From the NCBI GenBank assembly GCA_902729315.2, contig LR746272.1, forward strand, positions 930,001-994,000: a stretch of 64,000 nt of DNA. The letters are read 5' to 3'. The notes beneath the pieces were generated by a model that saw nothing but the letters and a program-made list of their open reading frames with translations, did no database searches and was not told the origin of the DNA. Numbering within the stretch: the first letter of the stretch is position 1; each line of letters begins with the position of its first letter. The position numbers and the translations under genes are program-made. The DNA comes from Spirodela intermedia (lineage: Eukaryota; Streptophyta; Magnoliopsida; Alismatales; Araceae). Positions 1 to 11,500 of this stretch are shown piece by piece.

Positions 1-1654
1 TCCCCTTCTCCGGCAGATCCTCACCTTCTAATTGTCTTCTGGGGTCCTCCTATGGCTCCCCCGTAAACACACGTCCCACCCCTCTCTCTAAACAGCCCGT
101 CACCTTCTTAGTGGCTGCGGAAGTCCATGGAGGAGGAGGGGTTTCAGCGTCTGAGTGGTGCCTGAATCGGATGTTTCCACTCCCTGCTGGCGTGCCGACC
201 GGAGCAGACGGCGGTGCAGCAAGTTGCCGGGGGCCATGTGGAGTTGCACCTGTCGGATGGAAGAAGAGCCGCAGCAGATCATGTGCCGGTGGGTGGTGAT
301 GCTCTTACCTCCACTTCCCAGTGTGCCATCTAGTCAACGTCCCATCCCCACCTATTGACTCCAATTTCTCGGGGAAAAAAAGTCTAGCCCGAACCCAGTT
401 ACCCAGATAGGTAAAACTTATATCCCTCCACCCTCCAGCCCACTCTCTCTCTCTCTCAGAGTCTCTACAGTAGCCCCCAGTTTCGTCTGCCCTGATCGGA
501 AACGGGGGGAAGGGGCTCATCCGTGAGCATTGTTTAGGGAGGTTACGTTGTCCCTTGTGCTTATTCAATTGCGCCCCACCCTCCCCCACCTACTCGACGA
601 CAGCGTGAGGGAGGGGAGCACTGTAGAACCTCCCCACTGTGACAGCACCATCACAGCCCCTCCGTGGCCCACCTACGCTGCCCCGTAGAAACCCTCTTCT
701 TCCCCCTCCTGTTAATGAGCTAATCTGATCGGAAGAGAATGGCTACCGGGGCACCCATTTCATGTGGATAACGAAGGGATTAAACTATATATGGGCGCTT
801 ATTTTAAGGAGAATTCAGCTCATAGTTTACTGGATGCTCAGAACAGTTCGTTGAATGGTGCATAGAATACAAGGCCGGCTCCTTGACAACATACCAGAAT
901 GATTGGGGAGAAGATGATTGTGTCCATGGAGTTATTCTGGGATAAAATGCTCTGTTCACGTCAACCAACAAGCAACCTCTTGTGACAACTTTTCTCGTGA
1001 TCTTAAGAATGGCATCCATGATTTTATCTCGAAGAATAAATATATATATATATATATATATAAATTAACCTCCCAAATAGCTTTCTAATTTAATGTGTTA
1101 AGAATCTTTGCGCATTCATTGTAAATATGAGATCCAATAGTGTCATAAAATTCCCCAGTATTTTATCATTTGCTTAGTTAATATTGCATAATATTGCATA
1201 CGTAAAATGGTGTGTAATATTGAAAAATTTCCACGTACTCATCATTCCAAGGTCTGATGTTTTTACTTAATAATCCTCTGCGACCAATTTTGTAGGAATT
1301 GAATTGAAAGTATTGGCTGGTTTTCGTTTTGGGAACACTTGTGATGATTAAAGGCTCAGGAAAAAGTTGGGCTTGACGTTGAAAGGAAGGAATGAGTCGA
1401 TCGGGCAGGGGGAGGAGGCACACGAGGGGCTCCCCCCCCCTTCCCGACACGCTTTGTTTCCTTCCTACCTTTAGTCGCACGCATTCTCTCTCTCTCTCTC
1501 TCAACAAAAAGCAGAGCCACGGGTGCAATCATCAATGCATCTACTACTCATCCCAGCTCTTCCACTCTAGCTCGCTTCGCCTGACGATGTTCCATTTAAA
1601 TCTGTCCCAAAGGTATACGAGTTTATCGACGATCGTTCACCCCCTCGGATGTGA

Positions 1655-1695
<41 letters not shown>

Positions 1696-2369
1696 AAGCT
1701 TCTTAGAGAACGTCCAGTCATGCCCTCCTCGAGCCACCTTCGGACGCGAGTTTGTGTTTAGCCCTGATCATAGATCGGTGGGTGAGAGAATCCGCTTTGT
1801 GTGGATGGGATGATCTCCGTCTGAACGTTTGGAAGGTGTCTCATCATTGTCAAAGAGCCCTCTCCTCTCCCCCCGCCATCTCACCAACCCTAATACAATC
1901 CCCCCCATTCCGTGTGCGCGTGTAGAGAGAGAGAGAGCTAGCTAGCTCGAGCAACGGAGATATCATCAAGAGAATATACCCACGCAGACGGTGGGAGGAC
2001 AGAGAGAGGCCAGTCTCACTTCTCACGTCAGTCTCAACTTCACCCAGAAGAATCCTTCTGTAAATACTCTGCTCGCCATAGATTATCGCCGCACTCAGAG
2101 GAGAGAGAAAGAGGTTTGATGAGAGCCTCCCAATGGGTGGGCCCTGCTAAAGTCGGAGGAATCATCGAGCACGGCGGCCCCTCCCCCATCTTGGGCGGAG
2201 TGACGTCTCCTCCGAGGCTTCAAAAGCCCAGAGCCACTCCGGAGCAGAGCTCAAGCCCTCCCCTCTCGTCCTCCCTCTCCTCTCGGCCCTCCTCCTCTCT
2301 TCCTCCTCAATCCCTTCGTGGGTGTCGTTGTTCTCGATTCTTCTCATCTTCTTCCGAGTCGGGCCGGCC
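1..2369. other. Upstream region of the BIG GRAIN1-like gene
   Basis: No convincing gene is seen. The stretch is mixed GC with pyrimidine-rich runs: an (AT)n tract at about 1039-1063, a (CT)n tract at about 1484-1502, and a longer (CT)n tract at about 1657-1693. Purine-rich sequence at 1925-2115 looks like promoter or 5'UTR DNA of the gene starting at 2370. Short open frames here are low-complexity and resemble no family I know. Confidence 0.5.
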
Positions 2370-2961
2370 ATGGAAAGGTTGCAGATACCTTACCACCACC
2401 GCCGCCATGACTTCACCGCCACCGAAGCCAAGAGCCACCAACCCAACCAACCCCACCACCACCACCACCCCTCCTTCTCCTCCTGTCTCCTCGACGCCAT
2501 CGACCAATCTATCGATAAGGGCGGCGGAGGAGGAGGAGGAGGAGGAGGAAGATGCGCGGCCGACGGCGCGGGTTCCGGCGGAGCGGCGTCGGCGCGGCTC
2601 CGCTGCTCCAGTCGCGTCCCCGCCGACGAGAAGAAGCGCGTCGACCAAAGAAGCTACCCCCGCCATGCCGCCCACGGCCGCGGCGCGGAAGACCGGCGCT
2701 TCGCGGGGCGGGTCTCCGAGAAGGTGGCGCCGCCGCCGCGCCACCGGGGAGCCACCGCGGAGTACGAGCAGCGGCAGCCACACCGCAGCCGGGCGCGGGA
2801 GAGAGACCGCTTCTGCGGTAATTCGACGTCTAGCTCGTCTGAGTCGAGCTATGGCGGTTTCTCCTCCTCAGAGGCCGAGTCTGTCGTCCGCTCTACACGT
2901 CACCTGCCGAAGCCCATTCGCACCGGCGGCACGCCGGAAAGAAAGGCGGAGCAGAAGATGA
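2119..2961 (+). promoter_or_regulatory. Upstream ATG with long ORF overlapping the BIG GRAIN1-like start
   Basis: An ATG at 2119 opens a 281-codon frame that runs past the main start at 2370 and ends at 2961, out of frame with the main protein. Its translation is Ser/Pro/Arg/Thr-rich low complexity and probably reflects the GC-rich DNA rather than a real protein. If transcription starts upstream of 2119, scanning ribosomes would meet this ATG first, so it could repress main-ORF translation. If transcription starts between 2122 and 2369 it is irrelevant. Confidence 0.3.
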
Positions 2962-3565
2962 AGGGCTCTATCCGGAGCAGGTTCCGTGCGTCCAAGGTCA
3001 ACGGGGAGACTAGGAATGGGAGGACTCCCGTGTCCCCAGGCGCCCGCCTTGCTGGCTTCCTCAACTCCCTCTTTTCCACGGCCACCCACCCCAAGAAGGC
3101 GAAGATCATCTCCACGGCTTCCAACTCCGCCGTCCGCAGCGTCATCAGAGGAGGAGACGAGTCTGGTTGCTCCTCTGCGTCGTCCTTCTCGCGGTCCTAC
3201 CTCAGTAAACCGGCGTCGAGCGGCGGCGGCGCCGCCGCCGCTGCCAAGAGATCGGTCAGGTTCATCGTCGAAGAGGACTACCTCCCCGTTTGCCACGAGC
3301 CGCACTATCTACCGCATCTAACGGCCATCAGGGTGAGGGAGGAACCCCCTCTACCGCCGCCGCTGTCTTCTAATCTAGTGGCCACCGCCGTTGCGGAGGA
3401 GAGGAAGCGCGTGGCAGAGAAGGCGAGGAAACTCATCACCGCCTACGAGGAGAAGGAGAGGAGCAGCGCTAACGCCTTAGCCGACGAGGAGGAGGAAGAT
3501 GAAGACGACGACGCTGCGAGCTACTGCAGCTCCGACCTCTTCGAACTGAAGGATTTGTCGGCGAT

Positions 3566-3598
<33 letters not shown>

Positions 3599-3665
3599 AC
3601 TGCCGGTGTACGAAACAACGCACTTCTCCGTCAATCACGCCGTTTCCCGGGGCATCATCGTGTAA
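2370..3665 (+). CDS. BG1: BIG GRAIN1-like protein
   Basis: Single-exon ORF of 431 residues. The ATG at 2370 is the first in frame and sits in a good plant context (ggccATGG). The N-terminus is His-rich, followed by the family-typical PSFSSCLLDAIDQSID at residues 34-49 and a poly-Gly run (51-60). The middle is Ser/Arg-rich and apparently disordered. Residues 388-396 (SDLFELKDL) and 410-419 (ELPVYETTHF) match the conserved C-terminal motifs of the BIG GRAIN1 family. A second Gly run precedes the last motif. Known members are membrane-associated positive regulators of auxin response and transport that affect organ and grain size. I see no clear membrane span. An AATAAA lies at 3679-3684, just after the stop. 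Gly and Asp/Glu runs are encoded by trinucleotide repeats and may vary in length. Family assignment rests on the terminal motifs only. Confidence 0.78.
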
Positions 3666-6600
3666 AATGACAAGCCTAAATAAACCCTAGAGAGGGAATT
3701 GCGGACAGCAAGATACCGGGAAAATCTTCGTTCTCTTCCTACTTTGCCATAAATGGCACTGTTCATGCGAAATATGAGCAAGAAGAATTTCCCGATTTCG
3801 TCGACAGTGTCCGCTCACTGTCCGGTCTTCTGCCCGCCGCCACATCCATGGCACGGCCGCCCACCCACGTTACTTTTCTCAATGGCCGCCGTCGTCGCTA
3901 ATCCCCTTCGGACAACTACCCGTCGGGCGTTCCACTCTCTAGTGGGGTTTCATTGGGAATAGTCATAAAAAAGATATTTTTTTTCCTCTTTTGGATAACC
4001 TTAAGACCGGATCAGTGACCTAAACCGATTACTTCCCCCCTCTGGTGGAGTGGTTGGCAAGGCCCCGGAGATGAGAGATGAGGTGGGCAGAGGACACGTG
4101 TAGAGAGGAATCCAGGGGGGGTCTATGAACACTTCGCAGAGCCAACTATGAAGAGAGGATTGGAGACGCTCGGAAAGGCCGCTGAGGGACGTCTGAAGCA
4201 AAGAAGATGCTCCTGAGAGAGAGAAAGATAGGGATATATAGATAGAATAGATAGATAGATAGCTAGAGAGAGAGAGAGATGAGTACATAAAGAAAAAGGT
4301 GAGGGCAGGCTTCTGGGTCTTCCTTCGGCAAGATGGGACATTACCGGGTTCCGTGGCTCGTCATTAGGGAACAGGAGTGCAGTGAGTTCCACTTGGCTAA
4401 ATTATTCTTAACCCGCGACGTATGCCTCTCGTTGTGTGTGTGTGTGTATGTGTATGTGTCTCTCTCTCTATATATATATCTCTCTCTCTCTCTCTTCGAT
4501 CGGATCCACCAAGAGGGCAGAGGGACGGTCAAAAGGAGGCCCGACAGAAAGGGCTCCACCCAATCACGTCCGTCCAATCCACATTCGACTGCATGATTGA
4601 TCCCCGTCCCCCTTCCCCCCCCCCTGACGTCCCTCCGATCATATATTAGTTTAATAACACGATTAGTCCATCAAGTTGACGAGGCACACGATGTTCAAAA
4701 ACACCGCCGTCCACATGACCACGTCCTCTCCCGGGGCCTCCCCTGTGTTCAGATGGGTCCTCTCACTTACAGAGAGAAACAGAGGTAGAGCCCCAGAGAG
4801 CGAGAGAGAGAGAGGTGATGGGTTGACTGATCTCTAATTACCGAAGCAGCCCTGTGCAAGTTCATATAAACCGACTAATCTTGAACTTGATTCCATCGTA
4901 TTATTTGGGTCGTCGATCAAGTGAAATCTGAGCCGCTTGATCTTGCACCCTTCACGATAATCCCTTGATTACTCTCTCTCTCTCTCTGTGGGCTCACTGC
5001 CCGAAGCTTCGGATGTTGGCGCATCGGAATTGATGATAATAATGTGACCTGGAAGTCCGTCATTATCGAGCATACGGACCTTAATCATCCTGAGTCCATT
5101 AGATCGACGGCCCAGACTCGTTCCTTCCTCCGCCCCCCGTCTCCAAAACTGGGATGGGCGCATCATGCCTCGACCCGAACGATTAACTATCGGGTATCAG
5201 ATATCGGGCACTTCATATCGGGCGGGGGCACCGTCACGCTTCCACGTTTCGGACTACGGCTGGCCACTGACAGGCCGTCGCCTCCCGCCATCAATTCCGG
5301 TCAGCGGCCGACGTCACGTCTGGCATGGCGGCGTACGCTGCGTTTCGCACGTGAGTTCCGTCACGTCATCACCGCCGTCCACGACACGTAGGATAGTGAA
5401 TCAACGGTCAGAACCCCGCTGGCCTCCACTTCCCAACGCACGTGGCGAAATACGGACCGAGCCTGGCCTTCATGCCGTAGCGTCCTCTCGCCTGCATGGA
5501 CTGTTTAAAATATAGGGTTTCCTCCGGCAGAGGAAGAAGACGACGAGGGCGCGAGAGAACGGACATGGCAGCTTTGGATAAAGAGAAGCGGAGGAGAGAG
5601 AGAGAGGGGCATGTGGTGCAGTGTTGGGAGGAGGGGAGAGTCTCAGAGCGAGGTGGAGAGAGGTGAGAGAAAAGAGAAAAGAGAAAGGTGTGGAGAGAGC
5701 GATGGAATAGGAAGAAACGGGTGAGGGGAGGAGGGTAATGGCGATCCCGAGGGGGAGGGGAGACGGGGACGTGACTCGTCTGCTTCTGTGGATGCTGTAG
5801 CCGCACTGCTGTGGGTCTTCTTTCTCTTTTCTCTCATTCTCTCTCTCCTTCCGAGCAGTGAAGGAGAAGGGGGGGAGGGGTGGGCGCCTGGGGATCGGAT
5901 CCATCCGCCCCCCCACCGTCTGGGTCGGGCCTTGCGATCCTCAATTTTTGGATGTATTCCCTCTCCTCGGCGTCGTCTCCCACGCGTGCTCGCATCCACG
6001 TGCGTCTCATGCATCGCTTTCACTGCCGCAGCCATGGCGGTCCCCTCTCCCTCTCTCTCTCGCTAGCTATGCTATCTTCTCGAGGAAGACTCCAGGTGCG
6101 AAAGCAGAGGGGATGGTGGCCGCTGGTCCACCTTTGGCACCGGCGGGCCTTGCCGGAAGGAACTAGCTTTTACGAATTCTGAGACGGCGGTCCCGAGTAG
6201 AGCGAGAAGGCCGGCGGAGATCCCGTGAAACCGGCTCTGAAACCGATAATATTTCTTCTCCGGCTGCTTCCTCTCCCCCCTTGTCCCACTCAAGGCCCCG
6301 GTAGCTGCTCCTCCGGTTTCACACTCATCAAAAGAAGAGAGAGATAGAGAGAGAGAGGGATGACGGAGTTCCGACGACCATCGGGCAGAGCTATTCGGAC
6401 ATTCTCAGCCATTAAAAGAAAAGACAGAGAGAGAGAGAGAGACAGAGCAGGGGGGGGGGGGAGGAGGGTGTTGACGCAAGGCTACCACCGACACAGACAC
6501 GGTGCTCACTGGCCGTGGTTTTCTGACGGCATCTGCTAGGTTGAGGCCCACTTAATGGCAGTCGGTAACAATAAACACTTCAGGTTATGTTAAAAAATAT
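3666..6600. other. Gene-poor, GC-rich spacer with microsatellites
   Basis: No supported gene. It contains GT/CT/AT microsatellites at about 4430-4496, GA-rich tracts (4198-4282, 5595-5700, 6330-6450) and the ACGT-core cluster listed separately. Open frames here are Ser/Arg/Pro-rich readings of simple sequence. A promoter-like section followed by purine-rich DNA at 5240-5700 could belong to an unrecognised transcript. Confidence 0.4.
5244..5443. promoter_or_regulatory. Cluster of seven ACGT cores (bZIP/bHLH-type sites)
   Basis: ACGT occurs at 5244, 5311, 5316, 5349, 5363, 5386 and 5440, including gacgtcacgtc (5310-5320), tcacgtcatc (5361-5370) and a G-box-like cacgtgg (5439-5445). About 60 bases downstream, ttaaaatatagggttt (5505-5520) combines a TATA-like string with a telo-box-like TAGGGTTT. 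ACGT cores are known targets of plant bZIP and bHLH factors. No ORF that I recognise follows on either strand. Confidence 0.3.
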
Positions 6601-8471
6601 GTTTTTAGCCATAATAACTTAAATTGTAGGAAGAAACCCCGACTTACCTAGTAAAAATAATATAACGACAGCAACAACGAGTCAGCCTCAAGAAAATGAG
6701 CCCCTTTCTGAAAATGGTCATAGGAAAGTTACAATCTAAGGATCGGATTATGCAGCCCTCCATTAGGTGAGCTGGTTGCTTCACTCTTGATTTCTACCGG
6801 TTCGATCCAACCTGGTATCCCCGGTTGACTCGATCCTGTCCTGATCTTAGGGAAGACAATCCCTTCATTGGGCAATGCCACATGCAGTTGCACAAGCCTC
6901 ACCGTTAATGGGCTTCCACTGAAATAGCAGATCTCCGACAGAAGTCAATTCCCCAAGATAAATCACTCTCGCTCTCTGTCTGTCTCTCTCTCGCTCCTCC
7001 CTCTCTCTCAAAGCACCTAGAATATGGATTGAACACAGCATGTCATGTTGCGTTTCTTCATGGGGGTATCGAGAGGTCAATCTCTACGACGAGAATCATT
7101 ACTTAATGAACGAAAAAAATAGAATGCTCCTGTTAAGCCATATGCCCAAGTCGAGATTGTTGACCAGGAGACAATGCTCAGATAGTACTCCTATCTCAAT
7201 TCCGCCTCTTTAAGTCAACCAACAGGCCTAGATCCTCTCTCCTTTGTCAAAGCCCACGATTATTCAATCACCTTAAATAGTAGACCCGCAGTGAGCATGC
7301 CAGGCGAAAGCCAAGTTCCGTTGCAATCCATTAATATCGATACCTTACTCATTTGTATGTATCCATGTGTATATCAAATACATATATATTAAGGGAGAGG
7401 GAGAAAGTGATGGCATAACAGTTGATCGCTAGCGGACAATTTTCATTAAAATCTGTTTTCCTATTATAATGCTGCCTCATGTTTATCCTGTATTTTAGCT
7501 TCAAAAATTATCACGTCGCCTGAAGTCAAAGGTTCTCATTTGCTCAAATAAAAAACATTTAAATATTTTTATGTCATTTTTATTTTCAAAGATGGCAATC
7601 TATCTAACTTTACCGGTTCAAGTTTTCTTAAGTTAAGATGAAGTATATATAAATTTAAATTTAAATACGCTTTATGCTGCATTTATGACAAAAATATTAC
7701 GTATCATTTTATTCAGCTAACTGTGAATATTTTGGTTCGATGATCTTTGAAGGATAATAATAGTAAAAATACATGCGCTAGTATACTTTATCTAAATATT
7801 CTATTTATTTAATTTTTTGATTTAAAAATGGTATTTTATAGTCCTAAAGCGTAGGTCTGCATGAATCGCTTTGGAAACCGCAATGGGGGACTCATGACCG
7901 TCCATTTTACGGCGGTCTGTCAGAGCAGTATATACAAACGTGGAAATTAATGACGTAGAATCCGGCCCATCCGCCCCAAGTTTTGGGCTTGTGCTCAAAT
8001 ATAATAGGCTAGACCCAACCGTACTTATGAGGCAGAAACAAATTTCCGGCCCAATAACAGTTTCCAGTGCCTAGCGCTACCTATTGAACATGACTTCAGA
8101 CACGGTTTCCATCCGTGCATGCCCAAACCATTACATCTACAATCAAAGTGTGAGCTCAAAATCATTTTCCAGCAGTAAATGATGACGACCTTTAGTAAAA
8201 TGTTCACATTCTCTCATCCAGTCTCCAATTTCTGTCTCTGTTTCTGTCTCTCCTTCTAGAATGAAGTTATACTGAGCAGTGCTAAGAACAGGAAGGCATG
8301 AGCCCAGACATTTTGCGCATCTATCTCGGCTGATGTCAAGGTACCCAGTAAAGAATGTGGGAGACAACTTTACCGGGCAGGGCTTAGAACAAAAATGCTC
8401 TAGCCTAGTCTTTTAGCCCATGTATCTCGATGGATATCAAGGTACCCAGTAAAGCATGTGAGCTGTAAGTT

Positions 8472-8514
<43 letters not shown>

Positions 8515-11500
8515 CTTACGATTCAAGTTATGTTGGGCGATAAGTATCACGCATGGTTGACCCTGGTGCTTCTCTTTACCTGGTTTTCAATGGTTTTCGT
8601 TCGAGGAAGGTGTATGGCTATCGTCAAGTCTGACGTTTTCGTTACGCGGCGCGCTCCTTGTCCACATGCTGCGCACCGGCTCGGACTTCCTTCGTGTGCA
8701 CACGACGAGACCGACCATGCCGAGTGATCCCCAGTTCATACGAAACCCTTTATTCTCTACCTTGTCCCCCTTCACAGAAACAACACACCCAGAATCGGTC
8801 GCGCCGTCTGAATGCTAGGAAACCGGTCGACCTCCGAGAGACAACTCGTGAAAAGAAGAAGATCCTCGCTTTGAGAGGAATCGTTTGAAGCTCGCGAGTG
8901 AGAAAGAAAGGGAGAGAGAGATTCAAAAAGTCAATTGCGTGAATCGATCGTCTATTTCCGATATTTAATAGGGAGCGGGCTTTAGAGCCTTTGCAGAAGG
9001 GGCCCAGGTAGAAGTCGTCGCGGCATGGCGTCGAGCGTAGGAGGTCGATAATAGTAGACGTCAACGGTCGATTTTCGCCCTCGGGAACTCCGATTTATCT
9101 TCTAACAATTTTTATTGGATTCCAGAGGTCCTCCACATAGTTTGCTAAATCCAAACTGCGAACTGAATTCCCAAGGCACCGGCGGCTCCGGCTTGACTTT
9201 CATAAACAAAGAATGATATTCAAAGACGTCTATTGCGGCTGAAGTTACCGGGGCGTCATCGTTGACCCTGGTGGCCCATTTTGTCAAAAGCCCTTTATTG
9301 ACCATGTAGAGAACGATGCCGTGATGATCTGAATTTAATAGCACATCACCTGTAAAGAAGGTTGCCGCCCACGCTGTCATGGTTCTCGCGCGGCGCCGGC
9401 ACGGCCGTATCGGCTTGTCGGCGGTGGCAAGTGGCCTTGGGAATGGCGGCGTGATGGCGCCGGTGACTCGATTGAGGCCAATTCATCGGTCTTCGATCGA
9501 CGAACACACGTGAAACGCACCGCACGTTGTTCTCGTGCAAGTGTGTGCGATCGCTGGCTCGTAGCTCTGGTCCCCCTAAATTCAACGAGTAAAATGGCTT
9601 CAATGAGGTAACCAATGACCAATTGGGATAGTGTCCGCGATTTAATTTATGAACATATGTTCTTTATTCACCGGAATCAATTTAGCAGTCATGTCTGGTT
9701 AATCTAGCCCTAGTCATGAGTACGAGCACGGAAGTGGGTCCAGACGCATTCGAGATGTTCGTTGACCAGGTCGGGCTTTAACCCATCCTCCCCATCAATG
9801 CACACGATGGAAAAGGAACTTCATTAAGAAGATCCTGATCGAAGCTGTGCCCACCACCCCGTTGATCTGTGGCTGGGACACTGTTTTGACAATCACTAGG
9901 GACATTAAGGGAGAGAAAGGACTTTTTTCGATGACGCCATCGTGAATTAGAGAGTTTAGCCCAAGGTGAAGCGGGCTGTCGTCGCTCTAGGGAATGGGAA
10001 CCCACTGATGGGCTTCCGAGAGCCAAAGGACCGGCTAGGCCGGTGAGAAGGAGGTTAGCTTTTCGGCTCTTGTTGACCCCCCTACTTGTGTATTTTGTTG
10101 ACCATTTATCTGCCTAGCCGTATATTCGTATCTGTATCTATATCTAGGTACGACGTATTCGTAAATCCAAAAGTCAATGGAAAAAATAAAACTGGGGATG
10201 GTCCATATTGTCGTTTGTGAGGTCTCCGTCTCCCGTAAAACTCATCCACTCATTTCCTCCAGCTTCCGGGAAGACTGCAATTGAGATTGAAGGAAGAATG
10301 GGGCCATTTATTCCTTTTTCCTGGCTCAGGAAGAAACGATTCTGTGACCAGGACCTGGCGTTGAAGTCAAAAAATTAGACTTCGTGTTCCACCTTAGCTG
10401 GATTCCGGGGGAACCTAGTTAGGCGCCACCTGGGCAACGGCTGGCCTTTATCGTCCTCTTCCTTTCGGCAGTATTGCCGTCCAAACCGTGTTTGTTGGCT
10501 TTTTTATCTATTTTCTTCGTGCACGCTCGAAGTGGAGAACTAATTATTAATCTTCCGTAGTAACGTACACAATTGTGTACATATAAGTCCTAATTGGTTA
10601 TTCCTTTAACTTTATCAGTTTTTAAGAAGTGCTTGCTCTTATTTTCCATGATCACCGGAGTAATACAACTCCCCTCTCTCTCTTTCTCTCTCCTCACTAC
10701 GTCTCGCTCTCCAGGATATGCACAAGAGGAGGTTGGGTCGGGGCCACATCAACTGGTCCCAAGGTTCGCGAGGACGTTCTGGTATAGAGACTATATTTCA
10801 AAAATATTGCAGACTCGAACCAAGTCACTGCTCACAGAGAGAAATCCGAACGCGGGATGGGCTCGGCAAAAACCGGGGTTGACCCAACCGGGTAGTATTG
10901 CGAGTATGTTACACCGTAATGTCCATGCAGATGACTTGCTAACGGGAATCTTGTAGCCCACGGAATTCTACCCCATATGGGTCTCTATGACCGTGAGCGT
11001 GTCTCATGCGCCCCCCCAAGCAAAGGTCAACTCCAAGGAGCCGCCATAGTACAAACGCGAGGTTCACAATATAAGATCTCCGCGGAGGAATTTGTCGTTG
11101 AGATGGACATTGTAAGACACGCCAGTTCCTGTGGTGCCAGCGCACCCACTGCAGCGATTTGACCTCCGCGCTGCCATTTCGAGTTCTCTCCGCCGTTGAA
11201 GAGGTCTCGTCCAAGTGGAAATTCCTTCTTGTAATTACAGATCCAGTTGAGCCGGCGAGTTAAACGGTTGTAGCATTTACAATTTACAAGAAACAAGGCC
11301 ACGGAGGAGACTTTGTCTCGGATGGGTGTAACTACGTCCCCTGGTCGTCGTGCTGGCGCCTTCTCCCCGGCGGAAAGTCGTCCGGCAGGTGGGGCGGAAC
11401 CCTGCGCTCAGCTCACTGCTCCCCCAGCCGGCGTTAAAAACATTAGCTCTCCACGCAGCCCACCGGCGGAGGTCTCTTCTCAGCGGATAGGACCGCAGCA

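Noticed and set aside
2507-2783. Several open frames on both strands overlapping the BIG GRAIN1-like gene
   Set aside because: They are readings of GC-rich trinucleotide repeats in other frames and lack any domain.
6767-6835. Possible tRNA-like ggttcgatcc sequence
   Set aside because: Only a T-loop-like string is present; no acceptor, D or anticodon stems can be folded around it.
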